Source of the DNA: Propionispira arboris
GTDB taxonomy: Bacteria > Bacillota > Negativicutes > Selenomonadales > Selenomonadaceae
Assembly (NCBI RefSeq): GCF_900109225.1
Contig: NZ_FNZK01000014.1
Coordinates: 1 to 64,000 of the forward strand
Direction: 5' to 3'
DNA length: 64,000 nt
Every line of letters starts with the position of its first letter. Within the stretch, counting starts at the first letter, position 1. This document shows, in pieces, positions 51,278 through 61,154 of the stretch. The notes under the pieces are model-generated. The model ran no database searches, was not told where the DNA came from, and saw nothing but the letters and a program-made list of their open reading frames with translations. Made by a program: the position numbers and the translations under genes.

Positions 51278-52897
51278 ATGTCAGTAGAAGAATTCAACAA
51301 TGAAATCCAAAAACGCCGCACGTTTGCGATTATTTCGCATCCGGATGCTGGTAAAACAACCTTAACAGAAAAACTCCTATTATACGGGGGTGCAATCCAT
51401 CTTGCCGGATCCATAAAATCTCGTAAAACGCAGCGTCATGCTGTATCGGATTGGATGGAAATTGAAAAACAGCGTGGTATCTCTGTTACATCGAGTGTAT
51501 TGCAGTTTGATTATGATGGCTGCCGTATTAATATTTTAGATACACCGGGGCATCAGGACTTTAGTGAAGATACGTATCGGACTTTGATGGCAGTCGACAG
51601 TGCTGTCATGATTATTGACGTAGCAAAAGGGGTCGAAGCCCAGACGAAAAAACTTTTTAAGGTTTGTAAACAACGTAATATTCCTATTTTTACATTTGTT
51701 AATAAATTGGATCGTTATGGTAAGGAACCGCTGGAATTGATGGAAGAAATTGAATCGGTATTGGGGATTCGTTCTTATCCGATGAATTGGCCGATTGGGA
51801 TTGACGGCAAATATAAAGGTGTATATGATCGGCAGAAAAGACAAATCGAACTTTTTGATGAAGATGCAACGCATGGACAAAAAGAGCGTACTTCTGTTAC
51901 CGGAGACATTACAGATCCGCAAATAGCAGAACTTTTAGGTGTAACGGCGCAGCAGGCTTTGGCAGAAGATATTGAACTTTTGGATACAGCCGGCGAAGCT
52001 TTTGATCTTGATAAAATTGCGCACGGTGAGCTTACACCAATGTTTTTTGGTAGTGCTATGACGAATTTTGGGGTACAAAACTTTCTGGAAGAATATTTAA
52101 AACTGGCACCGCCACCAGCACCAAGAAATTCATCGGCTGGTTTGATTTTACCGGACAATGAAAATTTCTCGGCATTTGTTTTTAAGATTCAGGCAAATAT
52201 GAATCCGGCTCATCGGGATCGTTTGGCTTTTATTCGTATTTGTTCCGGTAAATTTGAACGTGGTATGTCGGTTTATCATCATAAAACAAATAAGATGATA
52301 AAACTTTCCCAGCCGCAGCAGTTTTTAGCGCAGGAACGTCAGATTATTGACGTGGCCTATCCGGGTGATATTGTAGGACTTTTTGATCCAGGTGTATTTG
52401 GTATCGGGGATACCTTATGTGATGCTGGACATAAATTTGATTTTGCTGATTTTCCAGTTTTTCCACCGGAAAAATTTGCCCGTGTCCAAGCGAAAGATAC
52501 AATGAAACGCAAACAGTTTGTCAAAGGGATTACGCAGCTTACGCAGGAAGGTGCCGTGCAGCTCTTTCAACAAGCTGGTGCAGGCATGGAATCGTATATT
52601 GTTGGTACGGTTGGTAATTTGCAATTTGAGGTTTTAGAATATCGTTTAAAAAATGAATATGGTGTGGATATTCTCATGCAGATGCAGCATTATGAAGTCG
52701 CTCGCTGGCTGGTTAACAAAGATGGCAGCGAAGTTACACCGGAATCTTTGCGTGGCACGGATCGTGGTATGTTTGTTTATGATATGAAGCAGCGTCCGGT
52801 ATTATTGGTCAATAATGAATGGGCTTTAGGGTGGATTGTTGATAACAATCCAGATGTAGACCTGTTCCATGTACCACCTGACAAAAAAGAAGCATAA
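51278..52897 (+). CDS. prfC: Peptide chain release factor 3
   Basis: About 539 residues from ATG 51278 (TTGGAGGATGTA upstream); an in-frame ATG at 51233 lacks a site. GTPase motifs: G1 SHPDAGKTTL, G2 RGISVTSSV, G3 DTPGHQDF, G4 NKLDR. The RF3 continuation SIKSRKTQRHAVSDWMEIEK and the C-terminal RF3 domain (QTFLAQERQ-type, FEVLEYRLKNEYGVD) distinguish it from EF-G. It recycles RF1/RF2 after peptide release. Confidence 0.95.
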   Translation: MSVEEFNNEIQKRRTFAIISHPDAGKTTLTEKLLLYGGAIHLAGSIKSRKTQRHAVSDWMEIEKQRGISVTSSVLQFDYDGCRINILDTPGHQDFSEDTYRTLMAVDSAVMIIDVAKGVEAQTKKLFKVCKQRNIPIFTFVNKLDRYGKEPLELMEEIESVLGIRSYPMNWPIGIDGKYKGVYDRQKRQIELFDEDATHGQKERTSVTGDITDPQIAELLGVTAQQALAEDIELLDTAGEAFDLDKIAHGELTPMFFGSAMTNFGVQNFLEEYLKLAPPPAPRNSSAGLILPDNENFSAFVFKIQANMNPAHRDRLAFIRICSGKFERGMSVYHHKTNKMIKLSQPQQFLAQERQIIDVAYPGDIVGLFDPGVFGIGDTLCDAGHKFDFADFPVFPPEKFARVQAKDTMKRKQFVKGITQLTQEGAVQLFQQAGAGMESYIVGTVGNLQFEVLEYRLKNEYGVDILMQMQHYEVARWLVNKDGSEVTPESLRGTDRGMFVYDMKQRPVLLVNNEWALGWIVDNNPDVDLFHVPPDKKEA

Positions 52898-52904
52898 ATA
52901 AAAA

Positions 52905-52926
52905 CAGAGGGTTTAAAAACCCTCTG
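52905..52926. terminator. Bidirectional terminator
   Basis: CAGAGGGTTT and AAACCCTCTG with a two-base loop, flanked by A and T runs, between convergent genes. Confidence 0.85.
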
Positions 52927-53700
52927 CTATTTTTTAAAGTAAATCATTTGCAGCTCGTTGACAATGATCTCTAAATTATTAGGACGAAAATGGATGTTAT
53001 AGCCGATGAATAATGGGGATGTAGCAAAACGCGGCATGATTTTCACACGAATAAGTCCATCAACAAGATAAAAGAATAAATTGTAACTTTTACAGCGTTT
53101 TGTGAAATGGTTCATGAGGTAATCTACGGCAATTTGTATGTAATCAGCAATTTGATCCAATTTGTCATTGGTATCCGGCACGACATTGAATTCGGAAAAA
53201 CCAATGCGCGGATAGGTTGAAATGTTAAATTCAACACCAGCGTGTTTATCAATGGTAATACCAGAGAATTCACGTGGATCAAACATCAGCTGATCATCCA
53301 TGGATTTTAATCCCACAATCTGCATATGCGGATGGCGGATTGTGCCACCCGATAAGGGACCGTGATTTTTGAAAAATAATACAGACTTGTATTTATGCGA
53401 ATCAATCATGTTAAACCAATGTTTTACACCAAAATGGATCAAATCGTGCATGTGTTCTTTGGTATATTCAGGAATATCGGTTTCGCAGGTACTGCTTTCA
53501 ATCAATACAGTTTGATCAGAGTCTTGTAAAACTTTGTACTTATTTTGGATGAGCAGCATTTCACCAGAACAATCAATGACATCGGTGAGGCTTTCACGAT
53601 CACAAAACGGGCAGTCTGCGTCGCGGTTGATGATGTTTTCTGGTTTAGTTAGACCAATGTTGACGTTGAATCCTAAAAGATTGTTTTTCACGGAGGTCAC
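52927..53700 (-). CDS. DUF4931 protein, GalT/HIT-superfamily nucleotidyl transferase-like
   Basis: 257 residues. A CPFC zinc-type pair (Cys 30 and 33) near the N-terminus and GGTIRHPHMQIVG with His 123, His 125 and Gln 127 reproduce the H-x-H-x-Q active site of galactose-1-phosphate uridylyltransferase and HIT proteins. FKNHGPLSGG before it fits the same fold. The family (DUF4931) has no assigned reaction that I know of. It is divergent from the flippase gene, and there is no galactose gene nearby. Confidence 0.78.
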   Translation of the reverse strand: MTSVKNNLLGFNVNIGLTKPENIINRDADCPFCDRESLTDVIDCSGEMLLIQNKYKVLQDSDQTVLIESSTCETDIPEYTKEHMHDLIHFGVKHWFNMIDSHKYKSVLFFKNHGPLSGGTIRHPHMQIVGLKSMDDQLMFDPREFSGITIDKHAGVEFNISTYPRIGFSEFNVVPDTNDKLDQIADYIQIAVDYLMNHFTKRCKSYNLFFYLVDGLIRVKIMPRFATSPLFIGYNIHFRPNNLEIIVNELQMIYFKK

Positions 53701-53869
53701 CTTCTTGATAAATTAGTACTGGAATACTTGTCAGAGAAATGATATAATTTTTTAGTTGTCAAAGCAATAGAATGTTCAGGCGTTTGATTTATTCCTATAG
53801 CTATATTATATATACTTTAAGGGTAAAAAGGAAAGTGAAAGTTTTCTTTAAGGTAGGTGTTATACAATT

Positions 53870-55519
53870 ATTAGTCAGAAAAAGGTAAAAGAGAAAAAAG
53901 AAAATAAAGGTGAGTCTTTCCTTAAAGGAACTTTTATTCTCACGATAGCCGGGATTGTTGTTAAAGTAATCGGGTCTTTAAACTGGATTTTTGTGTCCCG
54001 TGTACTTGGCGGCGAAGGCATTGGTTTGTATCAGATGGCTTTTCCCATTTATTTATTAGCACTTAGTGTCTCGACAGCCGGTGTACCAGTCGCAATTTCG
54101 ATTATAACAGCAGAGCGGGTAGCACTCAAAGATATATTAGGAGCTCGACGAATTTTTCGCGTATCGATGGGTCTCATGCTTTTTACAGGTTTATTTTTTA
54201 GTGTACTGACCTATTTCGGAGCGCAATGGCTTATCGATTGGCATTTTATTCGTGATTCTCGGGCGTACTACTCCGTAGTAGCTTTGGCTCCGGCGATTTT
54301 TTTTGTTACACTTTTAGCAAGTTCACGGGGGTATCTGCAAGGCTGGCAGCGCATGACGCCGACCGCAGTATCGCAGATTGTTGAACAAATTTTTCGTGTT
54401 GTCACCATGATTTTATTTGCCAATTTATTTTTGCCTTGGGGGCTTGAATATGCTGCAGCTGGTGCGAGCTTAGGTGCTTGTGCTGGTGCAATAACCGGTG
54501 TTATTGTTTTGGTATATTATCACTGGAAACTGGAACGTGATATTATTCGTGATTATGGACAGCATTTAGAACCTGTAAATGTGGATGTTAAAAGAATATC
54601 TAGTTTTACAATTATAAAAAGAATTTTTGCATTGGCTCTGCCAGTTTCGGCAGCCAGTGTTATGCTGCCAATTGTATCAAATCTTGATTTGCTGATTGTT
54701 CCGGCAAGACTGGAAATTGCAGGATATAATGTAAATGAAGCTACAGAACTTTTTGGCTATTTAACAGGAATGGCAGTACCGCTCGTTAATTTGGCGACAA
54801 TTCTTACGGCATCCTTAGCGGTCAGTATTGTTCCGGCCATTGCCGAAGCAAAAGCTTTGAAGGATACGGTGCGGTCGTTTAATCAAACTGCCGCAGCTTT
54901 ACGTATCTCTAATTTTATTTGTTTTCCAGCTTTTATCATTGTCCTTATGCTCGATGTGCCGATTTCCTCAATTATTTATAATGCACCAGGGGCCGGGCCA
55001 GCTGTTTGGGTATCTTCATTTAGCATTGTTCTGCTAGGGATACACCAAGTTACAACTGGTGTTTTGCAGGGGCTGGGGCATACTTCGATACCAATGATCA
55101 ATATGGTTTTAGCGGCTGTTGTAAAAGTAATCTTAAATTGGGTTCTTACGGCACAGCCATCACTTGGTATTATGGGAGCAGCATGGGCAACGGTTGCTGA
55201 CATTGGTCTGGCGGCAATCCTTAATTTATATTTTCTGTATAAGTATATTGGCTATAAAATGGAACTTAAACAAGTGTTGAAGACCATTGCTTCAGCTGGT
55301 GTTATGGCAGGAGCGGTTTATTTTTCATATCATTATATTTTGGTTTATACAGCAGCGAATGCGCTGGCAACATTTAGTGCAGTTTTTATTGGCTGCATTG
55401 TATATTTAGTCGTTTTGTTTCTGATGGGTGGTATCAATGAGACGGATATGGAGCGAATACCAGTCATTGGAAATTGCGGTATAAAACTCTTGCGCCGTAT
55501 TGGTGTTTTTAAAGCATAG
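53870..55519 (+). CDS. SpoVB/MurJ-type polysaccharide flippase (MOP superfamily)
   Basis: About 549 residues, with some fourteen hydrophobic segments. The conserved N-terminus, ESFLKGTFILTIAGIVVKVI then GSLNWIFVSRVLGGEGIGLY, is encoded in a frame open from 53852, but this frame has no ATG, GTG or TTG before 53993. A start at GTG 53993 would remove the first membrane helix and the family's opening motif. I therefore propose ATT 53870 (or ATT 53867), with AGGTG 7-10 bases upstream. Relatives flip lipid-linked peptidoglycan or exopolysaccharide precursors. The next gene begins 20 bases after the stop. Confidence 0.8.
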   Translation: MSQKKVKEKKENKGESFLKGTFILTIAGIVVKVIGSLNWIFVSRVLGGEGIGLYQMAFPIYLLALSVSTAGVPVAISIITAERVALKDILGARRIFRVSMGLMLFTGLFFSVLTYFGAQWLIDWHFIRDSRAYYSVVALAPAIFFVTLLASSRGYLQGWQRMTPTAVSQIVEQIFRVVTMILFANLFLPWGLEYAAAGASLGACAGAITGVIVLVYYHWKLERDIIRDYGQHLEPVNVDVKRISSFTIIKRIFALALPVSAASVMLPIVSNLDLLIVPARLEIAGYNVNEATELFGYLTGMAVPLVNLATILTASLAVSIVPAIAEAKALKDTVRSFNQTAAALRISNFICFPAFIIVLMLDVPISSIIYNAPGAGPAVWVSSFSIVLLGIHQVTTGVLQGLGHTSIPMINMVLAAVVKVILNWVLTAQPSLGIMGAAWATVADIGLAAILNLYFLYKYIGYKMELKQVLKTIASAGVMAGAVYFSYHYILVYTAANALATFSAVFIGCIVYLVVLFLMGGINETDMERIPVIGNCGIKLLRRIGVFKA

Positions 55520-55539
55520 TTGTAAAGGTAGGTAGCGAG

Positions 55540-56427
55540 ATGAAAAAACTGATTTTAGTTTATAATCCAATTTCCGGTGATGCAACATTTAAGTATAAAC
55601 TAGATGATATGATTGCAAAATTCCTGCAGCGTGATTGTATCGTAATTCCGTATCGAACGCAGAAAGAAAATTTGCAGCCATTTGGTCATTTTATCCGTAA
55701 TATTGAAGTCGATGGTGTGATTATTGCTGGCGGTGATGGAACTTTGCATGAAATTATCAATATTATGATTCATGAAGGAATTGATTTGCCAATTGGCATT
55801 ATTGCCAGTGGCACATCAAATGACTTTGCTTCTTTTTTGGGAATTGATGTTGATTTAGATGCCTACATTGATACCATTGCCAGTGGGGAGACAATTCCGA
55901 TTGATATCGGGAAGATAGGCACTGGTTATTTCATTAATGTAGCGAGTGCCGGAATGCTAACTTGTGTTGCACATGAAGTAGACCGCCGGCTTAAAAATGC
56001 CTTAGGGAAAATGGCATATTATTTGCGTGGTCTGGGCGAACTTCCTCACTTTAGAGCTTTTCCCATGACAATTCATGCCGATGAGCATGTTTTTTCCGAA
56101 AAAGTATTTTTATTTTTAATTTTGAACAGTGGAACAGTTGGCAGCTTGAAAAATGTTGCTGTGAATGCAAAAGTCAATGACGGGCTGCTCGATCTATTGC
56201 TTGTTAAAAAATGTAAAATTCAAGATCTTATGTCATTAACAGCAGAACTTATGGCAGGGAAAAACATAACAACTCGCAAAAATGTAATCTATCTGCAAGC
56301 GAAAAATATCACAATTGATTGTGCTGTACAATTAGATAGTGATTTAGATGGCGAGCTTGGACCTAGATTACCGTTAACAATTACCACGCTGCCGGGGAAA
56401 ATGAAACTATTTTATACAAAACAATAA
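55540..56427 (+). CDS. Diacylglycerol kinase family lipid kinase (YegS/DagK-like)
   Basis: 295 residues: LILVYNPISGDATFKYKL, IIAGGDGTLHEIINIM with the nucleotide-binding GGDGT, GIIASGTSNDFASFLGI and VNVAS-type beta-sandwich (YFINVASAGMLTCVA). These kinases phosphorylate diacylglycerol or related lipids. Probably co-transcribed with the flippase, so it may recycle lipid released during envelope synthesis (inference). Confidence 0.9.
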   Translation: MKKLILVYNPISGDATFKYKLDDMIAKFLQRDCIVIPYRTQKENLQPFGHFIRNIEVDGVIIAGGDGTLHEIINIMIHEGIDLPIGIIASGTSNDFASFLGIDVDLDAYIDTIASGETIPIDIGKIGTGYFINVASAGMLTCVAHEVDRRLKNALGKMAYYLRGLGELPHFRAFPMTIHADEHVFSEKVFLFLILNSGTVGSLKNVAVNAKVNDGLLDLLLVKKCKIQDLMSLTAELMAGKNITTRKNVIYLQAKNITIDCAVQLDSDLDGELGPRLPLTITTLPGKMKLFYTKQ

Positions 56428-56471
56428 AAAAGAATCAGAAGAGCATTTTAGTGCTTTCTGATTCTTTTTTT
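56426..56471. terminator. Bidirectional terminator
   Basis: AAAAAAGAATCAGAA with TTCTGATTCTTTTTT plus an inner AGCA/TGCT stem, between convergent genes. Confidence 0.88.
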
Positions 56472-56488
56472 ATTTCAAGAGAATGAGA

Positions 56489-57721
56489 TTAAAGATTTCC
56501 TAAATAACTCGTTACAAATTGCTGGGCAACTCGGCCGCTGCGGCCAGAATGTGTCATCTCCCAGCGTAAGGCTTGAATTCTTAAATCTTCTTTATCTAAA
56601 ACTATTTTTTCTTTTTGCAGAAGATGATCAATAATTGCCAGATATTCATCTTGATTTGGTGAAAGAAAATGTATCGTAAGACCAAAACGATCGGAAAGTG
56701 AAATTGTTTCGTTCACGCTGTCAGCTCGATATAATTCATCTTGGGTATCATCGCGGTCCTGCCAATTTTCTTTGATGATATGGCGTCGGTTGGACGTTGC
56801 ATAAATAAGAACGTTGTCAGGTCTGGATTCAACACCACCTTCAATAGCTGATTTTAGATATTTATATTCAATTTCAAATGGTTCAAAAGATAAATCATCT
56901 AAAAAAAGAATGAATTTTTTACTGGCAAGCTGACGAAGCTCTTCCATGATTTTTGGCAGTTCAATTAGCTGGCTTTTGCTGATTTGAATAAGCCGGAGAC
57001 CTTTTTCATAATATGTATTGGCTAGAGCTTTGACAGAGGATGATTTCCCTGTGCCGCGAGCGCCGACGAGCAATACATTGTTTGCCGGTTTGCCCGCAGC
57101 AAAAGCTTCTGTATTTTGAATCAATAAATCTTTCTGATGTTGATATCCAACAAGATCCGTTAACTTTATTGCTTCAAAATGCCGTATGCCAATAAGCTTT
57201 TTTTCCTTGTCCCAATGAAAAGCACGATAGTTTGCAATATCCCCGTAACCATAGGCTTGATAATAATTTAAAAAAGCATTTGTCAGTGCTGTAGGGTTAT
57301 CTGTTTGGTTAATTTCTGCATTTAAGCTGTTGAAAGCGGGTAAATCCGTTTTTTTTGTTGGAATATAATTATCAAGCATGTTTGTATGGAATAGAGTGCT
57401 TGGTAAAATATGAAATATTTCATAAAAAAGTTCCATGTCATGAAAAAATGCCTGGTGAAGGCTTTCACCAATTTTCCCGTTCGATTTTTCTGTCATCTGA
57501 GCTGCTGTGTTTTGTCCCTGAGCGAGCAGATGAATGAAGTAAGAACGGAGTAAATTGCCTGATAAACCAAGAGCTTCCGCCTGGTCGATCAGCGCAGCAG
57601 CGAGCTTGTGCTGCTCTGCAGTTTGTTGCGGGTTCGCAATTGCTTCGAGAAAAATTTTTATTGTTTTGTCGTTTAATATATCGCGGCAAATTAGTAATTC
57701 TTGTAAATTTGGTGTATGCAT
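56489..57721 (-). CDS. DUF815 AAA-type ATPase
   Basis: About 410 residues from ATG 57721-57719, with AGGAGG 13 bases upstream; a longer frame would translate through that site. An N-terminal helical region (about 1-190) precedes the ATPase: NVLLVGARGTGKSSSVKALA (Walker A), KFILFLDDLSFEPFE (Walker B), YATSNRRHIIKENW (sensor 1) and SLSDRFGLTIHF. DUF815 proteins are widespread in Firmicutes and cyanobacteria with no assigned substrate. It has no operon partner here. Confidence 0.85.
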   Translation of the reverse strand: MHTPNLQELLICRDILNDKTIKIFLEAIANPQQTAEQHKLAAALIDQAEALGLSGNLLRSYFIHLLAQGQNTAAQMTEKSNGKIGESLHQAFFHDMELFYEIFHILPSTLFHTNMLDNYIPTKKTDLPAFNSLNAEINQTDNPTALTNAFLNYYQAYGYGDIANYRAFHWDKEKKLIGIRHFEAIKLTDLVGYQHQKDLLIQNTEAFAAGKPANNVLLVGARGTGKSSSVKALANTYYEKGLRLIQISKSQLIELPKIMEELRQLASKKFILFLDDLSFEPFEIEYKYLKSAIEGGVESRPDNVLIYATSNRRHIIKENWQDRDDTQDELYRADSVNETISLSDRFGLTIHFLSPNQDEYLAIIDHLLQKEKIVLDKEDLRIQALRWEMTHSGRSGRVAQQFVTSYLGNL

Positions 57722-57846
57722 AAGAAGTAAATGTCCTCCTGAAAAATATTCTATCTTTAATATTAGCTGAATCAAGACGGAAAGTAAATACAAAATTTGT
57801 AATACGGATCTTTAGACTGTAATCGAAAACAACTGATTTTGGCTAT

Positions 57847-57880
57847 AAAAAATGCCGACTCTGGTGAGCCGGCATTTTTT
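57847..57880. terminator. Terminator after dapL
   Basis: AAAAAATGCCG and CGGCATTTTTT with an internal CTC/GAG pair. Confidence 0.85.
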
Positions 57881-57889
57881 ATAGAAGTC

Positions 57890-59125
57890 TTAGAATTTTA
57901 ATTTTGTTTTGATGCGTTCAATGGCACGCTTCGTATTTTCTTTATTACCAAAAGAGGTGAGGCGGAAATATCCTTCGCCTGATGGACCAAAACCTGCACC
58001 TGGTGTACCAACAATATTGACTTCATGCAGAAGTTTATCAAAGAAATCCCATGAAGGCATATTGTTTGGAGTTTTGAGCCAGATGTAAGGGGCATTAACA
58101 CCACCAAAAGCTTGAATGCCGGCTGCTTGCAGGCCCTCACGGATGATTTTTGCATTTGCCATATAATAATTGATGGTCTCTTTGATTTGGGCTTGTCCTT
58201 CTACTGAATAAACAGCTTCAGCACCACGTTGAATGATATAGGCTGTACCATTAAATTTTGTTGTATGGCGACGGTTCCATAATTTATTAAAATCATGTTT
58301 GCTGCCATCTTGAGAACGGCCGGTTACTGTTTTTGGAATGACCGTGTAGCCACAGCGTGTTCCGGTGAATCCCGCTGTTTTAGAGAAGGAACGAAATTCA
58401 ATTGCAACTTCTTTGGCACCTTCAATTTCATAAATAGAACGAGGCACATCTTCTTCCGTAATATAAGCTGCATATGCTGCATCAAATAATATAATGGATT
58501 CATTTTTGCGGGCGTAATTGACCCACTCGGTTAATGCTTCACGTGAAAGAGTTGTGCCAGTTGGATTGTTTGGACAACATAAATAAATCATATCTACTCT
58601 GTTTTTTGGCAGTTCTGGGGTGAAGTTGTTTTCAGCCGTACATGGCATATACGTTACTTTTTCAAAGGTGCCATTTTCGGTTAAAATTCCGGTGCGACCA
58701 GCCATGATGTTTGTATCGAGGTAAACCGGATATACAGGGTCTGTAATGGCAACGATGTTATTTGTGCCAAAAATTTCTTGAATGTTACCACAATCACTTT
58801 TCGAACCATCGCTGACAAAAATTTCATCCTTGCCAATCGTGATACCGCGTTTTGTATAATTTGTTTCAATGATTTTTTCAATTAAAAAATCATATCCTTG
58901 TTCTGGGCCATAACCGCGAAATGTTTCCTGCTTTGCTAATTCGTCAACTGCAGTATGCATTGCTTGAATGCAGGCAGCTGGGAGCGGTTGTGTAACATCG
59001 CCAATACCAAGGCGGATAATGTCCGCGGTTGGATTTTCGTCTTTAAAGCTTGTTACACGACGAGCAATTTCTGCAAATAGATAACTGCCGGGCAGTTTTA
59101 AATAGTTTTCATTAATAAAAGCCAT
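57890..59125 (-). CDS. dapL: LL-diaminopimelate aminotransferase
   Basis: 411 residues, the DapL length. [20 protein letters not shown] at the N-terminus, [61 protein letters not shown] lysine in [20 protein letters not shown] and FRLTSFG. It converts tetrahydrodipicolinate directly to LL-diaminopimelate for lysine and peptidoglycan. GAGGACC precedes the start. Monocistronic. Confidence 0.95.
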   Translation of the reverse strand: MAFINENYLKLPGSYLFAEIARRVTSFKDENPTADIIRLGIGDVTQPLPAACIQAMHTAVDELAKQETFRGYGPEQGYDFLIEKIIETNYTKRGITIGKDEIFVSDGSKSDCGNIQEIFGTNNIVAITDPVYPVYLDTNIMAGRTGILTENGTFEKVTYMPCTAENNFTPELPKNRVDMIYLCCPNNPTGTTLSREALTEWVNYARKNESIILFDAAYAAYITEEDVPRSIYEIEGAKEVAIEFRSFSKTAGFTGTRCGYTVIPKTVTGRSQDGSKHDFNKLWNRRHTTKFNGTAYIIQRGAEAVYSVEGQAQIKETINYYMANAKIIREGLQAAGIQAFGGVNAPYIWLKTPNNMPSWDFFDKLLHEVNIVGTPGAGFGPSGEGYFRLTSFGNKENTKRAIERIKTKLKF

Positions 59126-59638
59126 ATAGTGTGGTCCTCCTGTTTGATCGATGAAAATTTATATTTTGAATTAAAACTTAAACTAGAATAATTATACAAT
59201 AAATTTTTAACAACGGATATAGGTGGTTTGAATTTTATTGTTTGAGATTATGTTTAGATGCGAAATTGGGAATTTATATAAATAACGAACTACTATAGAT
59301 GATACACATATATATAAATAATAGTTATAGTTTATTGGGTTATGAATATGCTGTTTTTTAATTTTTTTTGTGAAAAACGCCGTAATTTCATCAGTTTAGC
59401 GCGATTATGCACAAAAACGATAAATTTCGCTTTCAATAATAAAATTTTATAATAACTATTGATTATACTTCGCAAGTATACTATAATAAATGTTGAAGAA
59501 TTGATTGTACATAATATTTATATTGTTCAGACAATTAAAGCCTATCAGGTAATTGTATTGAAGTATAGATAAAAGGCATTATGTATAGTTTTTCACAAGT
59601 ACTTATTATTGTACAAAATTTGAAAGGGTGTAGTCTTA
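59126..59638. other. Intergenic region between dapL and the Dcu carrier gene
   Basis: About 510 very AT-rich bases. GAAAGGG lies before ATG 59639. I see no gene, strong hairpin or recognisable riboswitch; promoter candidates are too many to choose among. Confidence 0.4.
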
Positions 59639-60982
59639 ATGGAACTTATTTTAGGATTTTTAGTTCTACTTTCGTGTTTGATTATTGGAGTTAGGCATGG
59701 TGGGATCGGTCTTGCTGCAATCAGTGGCGTTGGTCTTCTTATTTTTACCTTTGTTTTTGGATACAAACCAGGAAATCCACCAATCGATGTTATGCTGACC
59801 ATCATGGCAGTTGTAACGTGTGCTGGATTTTTGCAAACATCAGGCGGGTTAACAGTGATGTTAAAATATGCCGAAAAATTATTGCGTAGTAATCCAAAGT
59901 ATGTTACAATTCTAGCCCCGATTACCACGTGGTTTTTAACAGTTCTCTGTGGTACAGGGCATGTTGTTTATACGATGTTTCCGATTATCTATGATATAGC
60001 AATTAAACAAAATATTCGTCCAGAACGTCCGATGGCAGTAGCGTCCATTGCTTCACAGATGGGAATTTGCGCATCACCGGCATCTGTGGCAATTGTTTCT
60101 ATTGTTGCTTTTATGGCGATGCATGGACATAACTATAGTATTGTTCAGATCCTTTCGATTGCAATTCCGGCAACTTTTTCTGGTGTGGTTTTTGCTGCAC
60201 TTTGGAGTCTTCGTCGTGGTAAAGATCTTGATAAAGATGAAGATTTTCAAAAACTTATTTCTGACCCGAAACAAAAAGAATATGTGTATGGTGATACAGA
60301 AAGCTTAATTGATAAAGAATTACCAACGACATACTATCGGGCGATGTTTATTTTTCTTGCAGGTATCGTAGTCATTGCTATTTTTGGTAGTTTTCCGGAT
60401 CTTGTACCGCATTTTTCAGCTGCGGCAGGGAAACCGCCTAAAGCTTTATCTATGACTGTTATGATTCAGATGTTGATGCTTACGGTTGCAGCACTGATCC
60501 TTTTGACTTGTGATGTAAAAGCAAAAGACGTTGGTAATGGTTCGGTATTTCGTGCCGGCATGGTTGCACTTATTTCTGTTTATGGCGTGGCCTGGATGGC
60601 AGATACTTTTTTTGATAATCATATCACATTGTTAAAAGAATTTTTGGGGCAAACGGTAACTGCATATCCATGGGCTTATGCACTTGTCGCATTTTTTACG
60701 TCGAAGCTGGTTAATTCGCAGGCTGCGGCTATTGCAATTGTTGTTCCAATGGCTCTAAATGTTGGGGTTGATCCAGTGATTATCCTTTCATTCATTTCAG
60801 CTTGTTATGGGTATTTCTTTTTACCGACATATCCATCCGATCTTGCTTGTATTGGTTTCGACCGTTCAGGTACAACTAAAATAGGTAAATATGTTATTAA
60901 TCACAGCTTTATTATCCCAGGATTCATTGGGGTTATTTCGGGATGCTGCGTTGGGTATGTGCTTGCCCATACAATTCTGTAA
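59639..60982 (+). CDS. Anaerobic C4-dicarboxylate carrier (DcuA/DcuB family)
   Basis: 447 residues, about ten or more membrane segments. GVRHGGIGLAAISGVGLLIF, GYKPGNPPIDVMLTIMAV, AEKLLRSNPKYVTILAPITT, GTGHVVYTMFPIIYDIA and ASQMGICASPASVAIVSIV are the Dcu signature segments. In anaerobes Dcu proteins exchange fumarate, malate or aspartate for succinate. Given an OadB-type sodium pump and Negativicute propionate metabolism, succinate or fumarate exchange is plausible. Single gene with its own terminator. Confidence 0.92.
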   Translation: MELILGFLVLLSCLIIGVRHGGIGLAAISGVGLLIFTFVFGYKPGNPPIDVMLTIMAVVTCAGFLQTSGGLTVMLKYAEKLLRSNPKYVTILAPITTWFLTVLCGTGHVVYTMFPIIYDIAIKQNIRPERPMAVASIASQMGICASPASVAIVSIVAFMAMHGHNYSIVQILSIAIPATFSGVVFAALWSLRRGKDLDKDEDFQKLISDPKQKEYVYGDTESLIDKELPTTYYRAMFIFLAGIVVIAIFGSFPDLVPHFSAAAGKPPKALSMTVMIQMLMLTVAALILLTCDVKAKDVGNGSVFRAGMVALISVYGVAWMADTFFDNHITLLKEFLGQTVTAYPWAYALVAFFTSKLVNSQAAAIAIVVPMALNVGVDPVIILSFISACYGYFFLPTYPSDLACIGFDRSGTTKIGKYVINHSFIIPGFIGVISGCCVGYVLAHTIL

Positions 60983-61021
60983 TTAAACAATTTTGACGCA
61001 AGGACCTTTGAGCGTTCCATA

Positions 61022-61069
61022 GAAAAAACCTGTTACTACAAGTGTTTGCTTGCCGTAACAGGTTTTTTC
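61022..61069 (+). terminator. Terminator after the Dcu gene
   Basis: GAAAAAACCTGTTAC with GTAACAGGTTTTTTC. Confidence 0.9.
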
Positions 61070-61154
61070 ATATTTTGAACCCTTTATCTAAATAGAGCGG
61101 GCATGGTATAATAAAAAATATGTGAAAAATCAAAGCGATGCGTAGGAGGATTTT

